This document shows, piece by piece, positions 22,946 to 33,013 of a stretch of 33,218 bases of DNA; position 1 is the first letter of the stretch, and each line of letters opens with the position of its first letter. The DNA lies in assembly GCA_003598065.1 (NCBI GenBank), contig QZKR01000158.1, positions 1 to 33,218 on the forward strand. The letters run 5' to 3'. A program made the position numbers and the translations under genes. The stretch comes from Myxococcales bacterium (GTDB lineage Bacteria; Myxococcota_A; SURF-8). The notes beneath the pieces are model-generated. The model made no database searches. It saw only the letters and a program-made list of their open reading frames with translations, and was not told the DNA's origin.

Positions 22946-22998
22946 CGGCAGGAGTCATCAGCCCTTCTCAGGCGGTTAGGAGGGGGACTCCATCCCCT
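22946..22998 (-). ncRNA. Fluoride riboswitch (crcB motif) aptamer
   Basis: Read on the minus strand, the leader has GGGGAUGGAGUCCCC, a CCUAACC junction, GCCUGAGAAGGGCUGAUG and GACUCC. It lines up block by block with the well-studied Thermotoga petrophila fluoride aptamer (GGGCGAUGAGGCCCGCCC, junction AAAC, GCCCUGAAAAGGGCUGAUG, GCCUC). GGAGUC pairs with GACUCC as the long stem, and GGGG with CCCC as the hairpin/pseudoknot arm. It begins about seven bases after the predicted transcription start and is followed by a terminator, then the antiporter gene. I compared from memory, without a covariance search. Confidence 0.87.
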
Positions 22999-23012
22999 TT
23001 TTATTTTTCGGG

Positions 23013-23041
23013 TTTATACACGCCGTACTGCGCCGGCGCAA
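23013..23041 (-). promoter_or_regulatory. Promoter of the fluoride riboswitch-antiporter unit
   Basis: On the minus strand TTGCGC, 17 bp, TATAAA. The start of transcription would fall near 23005, directly before the aptamer. Confidence 0.65.
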
Positions 23042-23123
23042 GGAAATCATTTCACGGACGACAATCGAAGCCATCGCATCGAGAACCGATCGCACGGCCT
23101 TGAAGGGCCGGCGAATCGCCCGC

Positions 23124-23456
23124 TCACTCCCGCAGCAAACGCTTGAGCAGCAAGTCCTCCAGATCGCGGCGGGAGTCCAGAACGGCCAGGACGTAAACCG
23201 TTTTGCTTTCGATGCGATAGATAAGCCGATAGGGTCTGACGATCAACTCCCTCCAGGCGCTGAGGCCGAATTGCGCCAGTTCCGGCACGACGCGCCCCCG
23301 CCCCGGCGTCGATCCCAATGCAACGGCCCGGTCTTTCAAGCGCCCAAGCACGTTGCGGGCGTTGGCCGGCGAATCGGCGGCGATGTAGGCGAGCAAGTCC
23401 TCAAGATCGCGTATGGCGGTTTCGGTCCAAAAAACGCGAAAGGAGGGGCTATTCAT
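23124..23456 (-). CDS. ParE/RelE-family toxin
   Basis: The 110-residue protein fits the ParE/RelE toxin superfamily: RVFWTETAIRDLEDLLAYIAADSPANA near the N-terminus (helix hairpin with the family's typical W/T-x2-A-x2-DL pattern), then GRGRVVPELAQFGLSAWRELIVRPYRLIYRIES, where REL-x-V-xPYRLIYRI is the diagnostic beta-sheet block, and VYVLAVLDSRRDLEDLLLKRLL. It pairs with the antitoxin gene upstream. The ATG at 23456 overlaps the antitoxin stop by eight bases (ATGAATAG); an upstream TTG at 23477 is less likely. ParE members poison gyrase and RelE members cut mRNA; which applies here cannot be told. Confidence 0.88.
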   Translation of the reverse strand: MNSPSFRVFWTETAIRDLEDLLAYIAADSPANARNVLGRLKDRAVALGSTPGRGRVVPELAQFGLSAWRELIVRPYRLIYRIESKTVYVLAVLDSRRDLEDLLLKRLLRE

Positions 23457-23736
23457 CGGCGGCGGCCCGTCCGACAATGGCCTCCGCGCGGCGGAAGGCG
23501 TCTGTTTGGTCCATCACGCGGCCGGCCTTGGCGTCCGCTTCTCCCTGCGCCAAAAGTTTCAAAAGCGTCAACGTGCGCTTCCATTCGTCGTATTGTTCGA
23601 CGCCCATCACCACGGCCTTGGCCTCGCCGTTCTGGGTGACGACCATCAGGCGGCCGTTCTCCGATGCCTCGCGCACCACCTCGGCCGTGTTGTTTTTCAG
23701 GTATGTTATCGGCTTCACGGTTTCCTTAAGATTCAT
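23449..23736 (-). CDS. Phd/YefM-family antitoxin
   Basis: The 95-residue protein has the Phd/YefM DNA-binding N-terminus: KPITYLKNNTAEVVREASENGRLMVVTQNGEAKAVVMGVEQYDEW (about residues 8-52), followed by a Lys/Arg and Ala-rich C-terminal region that should wrap and neutralise the toxin. Phd-type antitoxins bind their own promoter as dimers, so autoregulation at the promoter just upstream is expected. The stop overlaps the toxin start, the normal order antitoxin-toxin. There are no signs of recent transfer in base composition. Confidence 0.88.
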   Translation of the reverse strand: MNLKETVKPITYLKNNTAEVVREASENGRLMVVTQNGEAKAVVMGVEQYDEWKRTLTLLKLLAQGEADAKAGRVMDQTDAFRRAEAIVGRAAADE

Positions 23737-23764
23737 GACAGCCTCCCGTGTTCGTTCAAGACTG

Positions 23765-23793
23765 AATTTAGCACATTATTCGGTCCTTCACAA
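23765..23793 (-). promoter_or_regulatory. Promoter of the toxin-antitoxin operon
   Basis: On the minus strand TTGTGA, 17 bp, TAAATT with an upstream TG, about 30 bp before the antitoxin ATG. Confidence 0.55.
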
Positions 23794-23795
23794 GC

Positions 23796-23819
23796 GGCGG
23801 AAAACCCGGCGGAAAACCC
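23796..23819. repeat. Two tandem copies of a 12-bp motif
   Basis: GGCGGAAAACCC occurs twice in direct tandem (23796-23807, 23808-23819), just upstream of the toxin-antitoxin -35 box and before the promoter of the OmpA gene. It may be a regulator site or simple slippage. Confidence 0.5.
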
Positions 23820-23843
23820 ACTGAGAATCGGTGCACGTCGAAC

Positions 23844-23872
23844 TTTACAAACTCGCCGCCTTGCGGTAATCA
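23844..23872 (+). promoter_or_regulatory. Candidate promoter of the OmpA-family gene
   Basis: TTTACA, 17 bp, TAATCA, about 50 bp before the ATG. It diverges from the toxin-antitoxin promoter. Confidence 0.4.
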
Positions 23873-23924
23873 TGAACTGCTCACGGTTTCCGACGTCCGA
23901 CGATAATTTGCGAGGGAGGAGTCC

Positions 23925-26039
<2,115 letters not shown>

Positions 26040-26064
26040 CAGAGCGCTTCCGAAAACCATTCAA

Positions 26065-26103
26065 GCTGGGAGCAGGGTTCGCCTGCCCCCAGCGTTTTTT
26101 TTT
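26065..26103 (+). terminator. Intrinsic terminator of the OmpA-family gene
   Basis: GCTGGGAGCAGG (26065-26076), loop GTTCG, CCTGCCCCCAGC (26082-26093), one A-C mismatch in a 12-bp stem, then nine T (26095-26103). It lies in the space between converging genes and faces the plus-strand transcript. Confidence 0.9.
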
Positions 26104-26129
26104 ATGTATGTTCGCAGGGTTGGTGCGGG

Positions 26130-27242
26130 CTACAGCAGCACGCTCAGCGGTTTGTAAGGCATGTCCACGGCGTCGGCCACCGCCTCGTAGGTGATGTGTC
26201 CGGAAAAGGCGTTCACGCCGCTGTAAAGACCTTGATCCTCCTGGATCGCCTGAGCGAATCCTTTGTCGGCGAGTTTGAGGACGTACGGCGTGCTGGCGTT
26301 GGTCAGAGCCATCGTCGAGGTGCGCGACACGGTGCCGGTGATGTTGGTGACGCCGTAATGCACCTTGCCGTGCAGCATGAAAGTGGGATTCTCGTGCGTC
26401 GTCGGGCGGACCGTCTCGACGATCCCGCCCTGATCGACGGAGACGTCGATGATCACCGCCCCGGACTTCATCGCTTTGACCGTTTCTTCCGTGACCAGCC
26501 TGGGCGAGCGCGCGCCGGGGATCAACACCGCGCCGATCAGCAGGTCGCACTTGCTCACCGACTCGTGGATGTTGTCGGGGTTGGAATAGAGCGTGTGCAG
26601 CCGGCCCTGGAAGATGTGATCCAGAAATTCGAGCCGGTCGAGGTTGACGTCCAGAAGCGTCACGTCCGCGCCCATGCCGATGGCGATCTTGGCGGCGTTG
26701 TTGCCCACGACGCCGCCGCCGATGATCACGACCCGGCCCCGGCGCGTGCCGGGCACGCCGCCCAAGAGTACGCCGCGGCCGCCGTTGGAACGCTCCAGAA
26801 AGGTAGCTCCCTTCTGCGTCGCCATGCGGCCGGCGATTTCGGAAATGGGCTTCAACAAGGGCAGCGCGCCGTCTTCCGTCTGGATGGTTTCGCAGCCGAT
26901 GGCGTGAACGCCGCCGTTTTGCAGGGCGCGCGCCAGATCCGGCAGGGCGGCGAGGTGCAGATAGCAGAAGAGGATCAGGTTGCGGCGGAGATGGCCGAAT
27001 TCCGATTCCTCCGGCGCGGACACCTTGACGATCATCTCCGCCCCGCTCCAGACGTCGGCGGCCCGCTCCGCAAGCTGGGCTCCGGCTTCGGCGTAACGCT
27101 CGTCCTCGTAGCCCGCGCCCTCTCCCGCGCCGCGCTCGACCAGCACGCGATGGCCGCGCTTGACGAGCGCGCCCGCCACGCTCGGCACCATGCCGACCCG
27201 GTATTCGCCGTTCTGTATTTCCTTGGGAACGCCGACAATCAT
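26130..27242 (-). CDS. ald: Alanine dehydrogenase
   Basis: The 370-residue protein matches Ald over its full length: VGVPKEIQNGEYRVGMVPS at the start (R15), IVKVSAPEESEF (K73), LFCYLHLAA (H96), the NAD-binding GGGVVGNNAA, DVSVDQGG with the catalytic Asp, and HYGVTNITGTVSRTST near the end. It converts L-alanine and NAD+ to pyruvate, ammonia and NADH, reversibly. Two ATG codons stand side by side; the second (27242) is chosen because GGAGG is five bases upstream of it, against two for the first (27245). Longer upstream starts overlap the neighbouring gene. It is the second gene of a two-gene operon, 13 bases after the metallo-hydrolase stop. Confidence 0.95.
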   Translation of the reverse strand: MIVGVPKEIQNGEYRVGMVPSVAGALVKRGHRVLVERGAGEGAGYEDERYAEAGAQLAERAADVWSGAEMIVKVSAPEESEFGHLRRNLILFCYLHLAALPDLARALQNGGVHAIGCETIQTEDGALPLLKPISEIAGRMATQKGATFLERSNGGRGVLLGGVPGTRRGRVVIIGGGVVGNNAAKIAIGMGADVTLLDVNLDRLEFLDHIFQGRLHTLYSNPDNIHESVSKCDLLIGAVLIPGARSPRLVTEETVKAMKSGAVIIDVSVDQGGIVETVRPTTHENPTFMLHGKVHYGVTNITGTVSRTSTMALTNASTPYVLKLADKGFAQAIQEDQGLYSGVNAFSGHITYEAVADAVDMPYKPLSVLL

Positions 27243-27255
27243 CATCGCCTCCGCT

Positions 27256-28026
27256 TCAGAGCGAAAACCGCAGGGAATCCCATGCCAGTTGGATCGTTTC
27301 GGGAAGCTTCGACGCCGCATCGGCCCAATCGACGTCATGGCTCATGTGCGTGAGCCAGGTGCGGCGCGCGCCCAGCCGTTTCGCCGCCTCCACCGCTTCG
27401 TCGATCGTGAAATGCGTATCGTGAGGACGCCAGCGCAACGCCCCGAGCACCACCGTGTCCACGCCGCGCAGCAGTTCCATGCTGGCCTCGGGGATGGCGT
27501 TGAGATCGGTGAGGTAGGCGAAATCGCCGATCCGCCAGCCCACCGACAGCAGTTTGCCGTGACATAGCTCGATCGGCGTGATCCGCGCGCCGAAGAGTTC
27601 GAACGCCTCGCCCAGCCGCACGACCTTGCAGTTGATCTGCGGCTTGCCGCCGCCCTGCTTCACCGTATCCTGGAAGATGTAGGCGAACTGCCGCCGGATG
27701 TGGGCGATGTGCTCCTCGACGCCGTAGACGTCGATCGACATGCGCTGGATGAAGTTGTAGACGCGGATCTCGTCGATGCCGTGCGTATGGTCGGCGTGCG
27801 TATGCGTGTAGAACACGGCGTCAACGCGCGTCAGATCGTTGTCCAGCGCCTGCCGGCGCAGATCCGGCGAGGTGTCGATGAGGATGGTCTTGCCGTTGTC
27901 GAGCCGCACGGCGGCCGACGTGCGCATCCGTTTGTTTTTTGGGTCGCTTGAGCGACAAATCGCGCAGGGACAGCCTACCACCGGGACGCCGGTGGAGGTG
28001 CCGCAGCCGAGAATGATGACTTCCAT
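27256..28026 (-). CDS. PhnP-like metallo-beta-lactamase-fold phosphodiesterase
   Basis: The 256-residue protein begins VIILGCGTSTGVPVVGCPCAIC, with the structural zinc cysteines C19, C21 and C24 in the CxCxxC form of PhnP. The catalytic metal motif is THTHADHTHG (H75, H77, D79, H80), and later ELCHGKLLSVGWRIG, LTDLN and LTHMSHD supply the remaining ligands. PhnP is a cyclic-phosphate phosphodiesterase from phosphonate use, but no other phn gene is present, so the substrate here may be another cyclic or oligonucleotide phosphate. The ATG at 28026 with AGGGG upstream is preferred to a much longer Arg-rich reading. It is first in the operon with ald. Confidence 0.82.
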   Translation of the reverse strand: MEVIILGCGTSTGVPVVGCPCAICRSSDPKNKRMRTSAAVRLDNGKTILIDTSPDLRRQALDNDLTRVDAVFYTHTHADHTHGIDEIRVYNFIQRMSIDVYGVEEHIAHIRRQFAYIFQDTVKQGGGKPQINCKVVRLGEAFELFGARITPIELCHGKLLSVGWRIGDFAYLTDLNAIPEASMELLRGVDTVVLGALRWRPHDTHFTIDEAVEAAKRLGARRTWLTHMSHDVDWADAASKLPETIQLAWDSLRFSL

Positions 28027-28079
28027 GATGGCCCCTAACTCGCGCTCGCCGTCCGGCGGCCACGCCCCACGTCCGGCCC

Positions 28080-28109
28080 ACCTTAGCATCGCTGTCCTTT
28101 TGTTTTCAA
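28080..28109 (-). promoter_or_regulatory. Promoter of the metallo-hydrolase-ald operon
   Basis: On the minus strand TTGAAA, 18 bp, TAAGGT with an upstream TG (extended -10), about 55 bp before the ATG. Confidence 0.5.
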
Positions 28110-28145
28110 GGGAATTTCCCCCGGCGCGCGATCGCGGCGAAGCCG

Positions 28146-28154
28146 TGCTACAAT
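28146..28154 (+). promoter_or_regulatory. Extended -10 promoter of the GT-C-like gene
   Basis: TGCTACAAT is a good extended -10 box with no clear -35. The start would be near 28161, close to the AAGGAGG at 28167-28173. It diverges from the promoter at 28080-28109. Confidence 0.5.
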
Positions 28155-28178
28155 CCCTGCGTCGCCAAGGAGGTTTGC

Positions 28179-29738
28179 TTGTCCGATTCGCGCCGTTTGC
28201 CGGCCGTTGCGCTTTCGCTCGCCCTCGCCGTGTTTCTCGTCGGCGGCGCGCCCTACGTGTCGGCGTTGATGGCTCAGGACGCCGAGCACGTCTTCTGGGG
28301 CTACCTCCATTTTCCCGAGGATATGGACAGCTACGCCATGTGGGCAGGGCAGAGCGCGCGCGGCGCATGGCTGTTCGCCAATCAATACGACATCGCCGGG
28401 CCGCCGGCCGTCTATTTCAATACGCTCTGGCTCGCCACGGGTAAGTTGATGGCGCTTTTCGGCTTCGGTTTCGGCGGCGCGTTGCAGATTCTGCGGCTGT
28501 TCGGAACCTTCGCCTTGGGTCTGGCCTTCTGGCGCTTGAGCGGACGATTCGAGCTGCGCCCGCCGGTCCGATTGTTAGCGACAGCCGTTTTTCTATTCTC
28601 GGGCGGCCTGGGCTGGCTGTCGCGGCTGTGGCCGCTGGCTGCGCCGCCGCCCGACCTCTACACCGAACTATTCCCCTTCGCCCAGACGGCGTTCATCCCG
28701 CACGCGGCGCTGGCGCAGGCCGCGGCGCTGCTCGCCCTCGATTCGCTGCTCGACGCGGAACGACGCGAAACCATGCGCCCGGCGTGGATGGCGGGTTTGT
28801 GGCTCTTGCTGCTGGGGACGTTCCGCGTCTACGACCTGGCCACCGCCTGTCTCGTCGCCGCGCTCTTTCTCGGCGCGCGCCTCGTCGCGCTGCCCGATCG
28901 TCGCCGCCGGCTGCTGCGCGCATTCGCCGTTCTCGCGCCGCCCGCGCCGGCGTTGCTGTATGCGCACTGGCTGACGACCGCCGCGCCTGGCTTCGCCGTC
29001 TGGTCGCTCGCCAACCGTTATCCCCCGCCGGACGTGGGAACCTTGGCGCTGGGCGTCGGCCTGCCGCTGCTTGGCGGAATTCTGCTGCTTGCCGTCTTCG
29101 CGACAGCGCCGAAGGCGCGGACCCGGGCCACGGCGCTTCTCTTCGCCTGGCTCGCGGCGGCGTGGCTGATGATGTATTCCGGTCTTGCGCCCTGGGCCTG
29201 GCGGACCTGCGGCCTTTTCGTCGCGCCGCATCTGCTCGCCCTGGCCGTCGCCGTCGATCGTCTCTGGCCGGTTCGACGGCTCGCGCCCGCGTTCGTGGCG
29301 TTCGTCGGCCTTCTAGGGCTGCCGACAACGGCGCTGTGGCTGATCGACAAAACCCAGGAGGCGACGAATCAATACCGTTATTATTTCGCCGCGCCGCAAA
29401 CGGTCGAGGCGCTGGAATGGCTGGCGTCGAACCGTCCCGGCGCACGCCTCTTCACGCACGGGCACATCGGCCTTAAAGCTCCCGGCTGGGGCGGCGCGAC
29501 GAGCTTCCTGGGCCACAAGGACCTGACACCCCACTGGCAGACAAAACGCGCCGAGTATGCGACCATGATGCGCACGAACAGCCGCCAGCCGTGGAAGACG
29601 TTCGTCGAGCAGAGCGGCGTCGATACGGTCCTCTACGGTCCGCTCGACCGGCGCGAGGGCACCGCCGACCCCGGACGGATTCTCGGCTGGCCGCTGCTTT
29701 TCGATAATGGTTTGATGAAAACCTACGGCAAGCCTTAA
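28179..29738 (+). CDS. Multi-pass membrane protein, probable GT-C glycosyltransferase-like
   Basis: The 519-residue protein has about ten hydrophobic helices and a soluble C-terminal region of about 120 residues. After TM1 comes HFPEDMDSYAMWAGQSARG (E47, D48, D50), an acidic-aromatic loop like those of GT-C mannosyl- or glycosyltransferases, where early extracytoplasmic acidic residues act in catalysis. No more precise family is recognised. The start is TTG at 28179, chosen for the near-perfect AAGGAGG five bases upstream; no ATG or GTG is better placed. The stop overlaps the stop of the converging protease gene in a shared TTAA. Donor, acceptor and pathway are unknown. Confidence 0.6.
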   Translation: MSDSRRLPAVALSLALAVFLVGGAPYVSALMAQDAEHVFWGYLHFPEDMDSYAMWAGQSARGAWLFANQYDIAGPPAVYFNTLWLATGKLMALFGFGFGGALQILRLFGTFALGLAFWRLSGRFELRPPVRLLATAVFLFSGGLGWLSRLWPLAAPPPDLYTELFPFAQTAFIPHAALAQAAALLALDSLLDAERRETMRPAWMAGLWLLLLGTFRVYDLATACLVAALFLGARLVALPDRRRRLLRAFAVLAPPAPALLYAHWLTTAAPGFAVWSLANRYPPPDVGTLALGVGLPLLGGILLLAVFATAPKARTRATALLFAWLAAAWLMMYSGLAPWAWRTCGLFVAPHLLALAVAVDRLWPVRRLAPAFVAFVGLLGLPTTALWLIDKTQEATNQYRYYFAAPQTVEALEWLASNRPGARLFTHGHIGLKAPGWGGATSFLGHKDLTPHWQTKRAEYATMMRTNSRQPWKTFVEQSGVDTVLYGPLDRREGTADPGRILGWPLLFDNGLMKTYGKP

Positions 29739-31429
29739 GCGACGGAAGCGCGGTTATTCCGGCCGCCGCGCCGCCGCCATGCCGCCCCGCTAATCAACGC
29801 AGCCAATAACAGCCAGGCCGCCGGCGCATCCGCGCCCGCGCAACCGCCGCCGCCGACCGCCGCCGAGCCGTCGCCATCGGGCAGGTCGCCGTCCGCCGGC
29901 GGGAACGGATTGTCCACGCCGTCGCCATCGGGCAAGGGGTAGGCATCGCCGTCCGGCAGAGGCGTATCGCCATCGGCTGCCTCCGACGGCAAGACACGGT
30001 AAGTCAGCGTGGCTTCATCGTCGATTTCCACGCCGGAATCGGACAGCTTCGCCTGCGCCGCAATCGTATGCGTTCCGATGCTTTCGGGATGCCAGAGGGC
30101 GCTCGAACTCGCGCCCCAGGCGCGCAACTCGGTCCAGTCCTGACCCGGCGGGCGGACGCGGAAACGGACCAGAACATCGTCGCCGCCGCCGGTCTGGACG
30201 GCGAAAGTCACCATCTGGCCTACCTTCACCGGCGCTTCGGGCGCGCCGGTAAAGCGTTCGATCACCGCTCCGGCGGGCGGTTCGCCCGGCCAGCAGAAGG
30301 CGCTTTCCGCATCCCGGCGGCAGTAGAAACCGTCCGGGCAGTCGCCGTGGCCGGCGCAGGCGCTCGCGCAACGCGACTCCCCATCGGCCTCCTGGCAGAA
30401 AAATTCGCCGTCGCAGATGGCCGCGCGGCAGTCCTCGCCGAACCCGACTTTCGCCTTCAGCAGGCACGCCTCAACACCCTGGGAGACTTCCTGGCATAGG
30501 TAGCCGACCGGGCAGTTGCGCGGGCAAAGGTAGGTGCACAGGCCTTCCAGGCACTCCAGGCCGCGGTCGCACTCGCGGTCCTTCGCGCAGGCCTTGCCGA
30601 AACCCAGATCGCCCGGCGTCCAGCAGGCGAGCGCGTGGCCAGGGACGTTGGTGCAGATGTATTTCGCGCCGCAATCGTTGTCCTGGTCGCAGTCACGGGT
30701 GCAGTAACTCTCGCCATCGGCCTCGACGCAGTAATAATCCTCGTTTGCCTCGCAGTTTTCGTCGCAGGGATCGCCGATCTTGACGTCCGCGCCGAGCGGG
30801 TAGATGGCGCAGACGCCGTTGATGTCGTCCCGGTGCAGGCTGCGGTTGTCCGTGACGCCGGGCGAAGTCGCATAGTACATCGTCGCTCCCCAGACGTCGG
30901 AGTGATCGAGTCCCACGGCGTGGCCGATCTCGTGCGTGGCGATGTTGGCGACGTCCATTTTCCAGTAGGAGCCGTCCACGCCCCAGGTGTAATCGACGCC
31001 GTTGAAGAGGATGTCGGTGTCCAGGAAGGAGCCCGGATCGCAGCCGTAAAAAATCGGCGCGGTGACGGCGATGGCCCCGTCCAGGTCGCGCGGCCAGCTG
31101 CCCTCTTCCCAGACCATGAGATTGGTCCCATCCGAGACGCCCCAGTCGTCCGGATCCAGGGAAGACGTCCCGCCGTAGGTCCATTCCATCGTCGCGCAAT
31201 CCACGTCGGTCCAGGCGTCGAAGCTGTCGTTGAGCGCGGTGAAGCAGGTGTTGAAGCCGAGATCCGCCGAGCAGGCCGTATTGAGCATCCAGGGCACCGG
31301 CATGCGCTGGGACGACCAGCGTGGGCTGCATTCGATCAACGTATACGCCTGAGCAGCCGTCGGCAGCAAAATCCCAAACAGGACGAGGCAAAGACGAACC
31401 ACGAGACGACGAGCGGAAGAGAACGACAT
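29735..31429 (-). CDS. Secreted matrixin-type metalloprotease with Cys-rich modules and a C-terminal sorting tail
   Basis: The 564-residue protein has a signal peptide (cleaved after AQA, about residue 28), a matrixin catalytic domain with HEIGHAVGLDH (H166, E167, H170, H176) and a Met-turn (M184 in GATMYY), then a Cys-rich region (about 210-405) of C-x5-6-C modules, an Ig-like domain (about 415-500) and a PDGD-rich linker. The end reads GGGGCAGADAP, a hydrophobic helix, then RRRGGRNN, the layout of MYXO-CTERM and related Gly-Cys C-terminal signals processed by rhombosortase- or myxosortase-type enzymes. It is probably anchored at the cell surface or released. The ATG at 31429 begins the signal peptide; an upstream reading passes through the promoter and is rejected. 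Confidence 0.88.
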   Translation of the reverse strand: MSFSSARRLVVRLCLVLFGILLPTAAQAYTLIECSPRWSSQRMPVPWMLNTACSADLGFNTCFTALNDSFDAWTDVDCATMEWTYGGTSSLDPDDWGVSDGTNLMVWEEGSWPRDLDGAIAVTAPIFYGCDPGSFLDTDILFNGVDYTWGVDGSYWKMDVANIATHEIGHAVGLDHSDVWGATMYYATSPGVTDNRSLHRDDINGVCAIYPLGADVKIGDPCDENCEANEDYYCVEADGESYCTRDCDQDNDCGAKYICTNVPGHALACWTPGDLGFGKACAKDRECDRGLECLEGLCTYLCPRNCPVGYLCQEVSQGVEACLLKAKVGFGEDCRAAICDGEFFCQEADGESRCASACAGHGDCPDGFYCRRDAESAFCWPGEPPAGAVIERFTGAPEAPVKVGQMVTFAVQTGGGDDVLVRFRVRPPGQDWTELRAWGASSSALWHPESIGTHTIAAQAKLSDSGVEIDDEATLTYRVLPSEAADGDTPLPDGDAYPLPDGDGVDNPFPPADGDLPDGDGSAAVGGGGCAGADAPAAWLLLAALISGAAWRRRGGRNNRASVA

Positions 31430-31505
31430 GCTTTCCTCGCTGTACGGATCGGCGGGTCCAGGAAAAGCGGAATCGAAAGTGATTCCCGTACCATACTGGA
31501 GAGGT

Positions 31506-31534
31506 ACTATATCGCCGCGCCGCGTCGGGGTCAA
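31506..31534 (-). promoter_or_regulatory. Promoter of the matrixin gene, overlapping the upstream stop codon
   Basis: On the minus strand TTGACC, 17 bp, TATAGT. The TGA inside TTGACC is the stop codon of the GT39 gene. The leader that follows (about 70 bases) holds two small hairpins, GTACC/GGTAC and GGAATC/GATTCC. Confidence 0.7.
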
Positions 31535-33009
31535 TTCGTTTTGGCGAAGGGGGGCGAACCGATCAGCGGCGTATAGAAAAACGACGACGGCACGAACGAG
31601 CCTTCATCGGGCCGCAGGCCGGCGGACCGCCGGCAGACCAGAAAGCGAAAATCGCCAACGGGCCGCAGGGTCGGCCAGAGTTCGTCGGCATAGGCGCAGT
31701 CGAAATCGCGGGCCGGAGGAGGCTGCTCGGAGGCGCGGGCCTCGCCGATCCAGATGAACCCGCTTTCCATATGGGTCGAATCGCCGATGTCGAATTCACT
31801 GCCGCGCCGGCCGGCGAGAGGCAGAACGCGCACGGGTTGCTGCGCGCCGGTGACATTGTATGTCGTCCATGCGGCGAGGCGATAATGTTGAGCAACCAGC
31901 GGCAGATAAAACTCATCCTCCGAAAGCGCGCGCCCCAGCCGTCCGATCTCGGCCGTCAGGCGCGGTCCTTGCGTCAGTACGGGATTCTCTCCGAACAAAC
32001 CGAAAGCCCAGGCGTAGAGAACGGCGGTGAGGACCAGCGCCAGATAGATGGATTTTCGCAGCACACCATCCAATACGCCGCCCAGGCGCGCCGCGTATCG
32101 CCAGCCGAGCCACAGCGCCGCCGGATAGGCGACGGCCGCCCACCCCGCCTCGGCGTGACTGAACATGGCGAAAGGGAGAAAGAAGGCAAGCGGCGCGACG
32201 ACGAACGGACCGAACGGCGTCGCTTCGGCGTCCTGGCGACGTCGGCGAAACGCCAAAATGGCCAGAAAAACGAAACCCGGCGTAAACAAACCGATCTGCG
32301 CCGCTGCAAATCCGATGATGTTCTCGAAGAGTCCGCCTTCGCCGCTTGTCCCATGCCGCCATTGGAAAACGAGCGGCGTCCAGCCCTGCGCCATGCTCCA
32401 GGAAAGATGCGGAATCAGAATCGCCAGCGCCACGGCGGCGGCCAGCGCGAATCCTCGCCAGCGCTCGCGCCACTCGCGGCCGAGGGCGATAAGCAGCGCA
32501 ACGGGAAACAGGATCATCGTGTACTTGGACAACAGGCCCAGCCCGACAACAACGCCAAGCCAGACGTAATCGTTCGGGCGATTGGCGCGCCAGAGGCGAT
32601 GGACGACAAACAGGCCGATGCACCAAAACGCGATGAGCGGCGTGTCGGGCGTGAGGATCACCCCGCCGAGGTTGAAGAGCGGCAGCGCCTGAATCGCCGC
32701 GCCCAGAAGAAAGGCGCGTTCGCCCGACGCCACGCGCCGGGCCAGATGATAGGCAAAACCGGCGATTAGCATAAAGGCCAAAGGTGCGGCGAGCCGCACG
32801 GCCAAGGGCGAGTCGCCGAAGAGCGACGTGGTCGCCGCGATCCACCAGGCGACCATCGGCGGATGATCGTAGTAGCCCCAGGCGGGCGTTTTCGACCATA
32901 ACCAATAGTATGCTTCGTCGGGAGTCAACGGCAGCGCCGCCGCCACGAGCAGACGCAAGGCCAGGGCCGCGGCGTTGAGCGCCCAGAAACGGCGGCTCCA
33001 ACGATCCAT
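31531..33009 (-). CDS. GT39/ArnT-like glycosyltransferase (PMT_2 family)
   Basis: The 492-residue membrane protein has the ArnT/PMT_2 hallmark in the first extracytoplasmic loop: LPLTPDEAYYWLWSKTPAWGYYDHPP (D31, E32, and the DHPP block at 48-51), then GVILTPDTPL and about ten further helices, ending in a soluble C-terminal domain. Such enzymes use polyprenyl-phosphate sugars to modify lipid A, other glycolipids or proteins on the periplasmic side; the acceptor here is not known. The ATG at 33009 lies four bases after the stop of the proline-rich gene; the reading frame upstream of it is Arg-rich and overlaps that gene, so it is rejected. Confidence 0.88.
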   Translation of the reverse strand: MDRWSRRFWALNAAALALRLLVAAALPLTPDEAYYWLWSKTPAWGYYDHPPMVAWWIAATTSLFGDSPLAVRLAAPLAFMLIAGFAYHLARRVASGERAFLLGAAIQALPLFNLGGVILTPDTPLIAFWCIGLFVVHRLWRANRPNDYVWLGVVVGLGLLSKYTMILFPVALLIALGREWRERWRGFALAAAVALAILIPHLSWSMAQGWTPLVFQWRHGTSGEGGLFENIIGFAAAQIGLFTPGFVFLAILAFRRRRQDAEATPFGPFVVAPLAFFLPFAMFSHAEAGWAAVAYPAALWLGWRYAARLGGVLDGVLRKSIYLALVLTAVLYAWAFGLFGENPVLTQGPRLTAEIGRLGRALSEDEFYLPLVAQHYRLAAWTTYNVTGAQQPVRVLPLAGRRGSEFDIGDSTHMESGFIWIGEARASEQPPPARDFDCAYADELWPTLRPVGDFRFLVCRRSAGLRPDEGSFVPSSFFYTPLIGSPPFAKTN

Positions 33010-33013
33010 GCGT

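Noticed and set aside
29735..29738. Shared TTAA holding both stop codons of converging genes
   Set aside because: A tidy case of tail-to-tail overlap, but common in compact genomes and without evident function.
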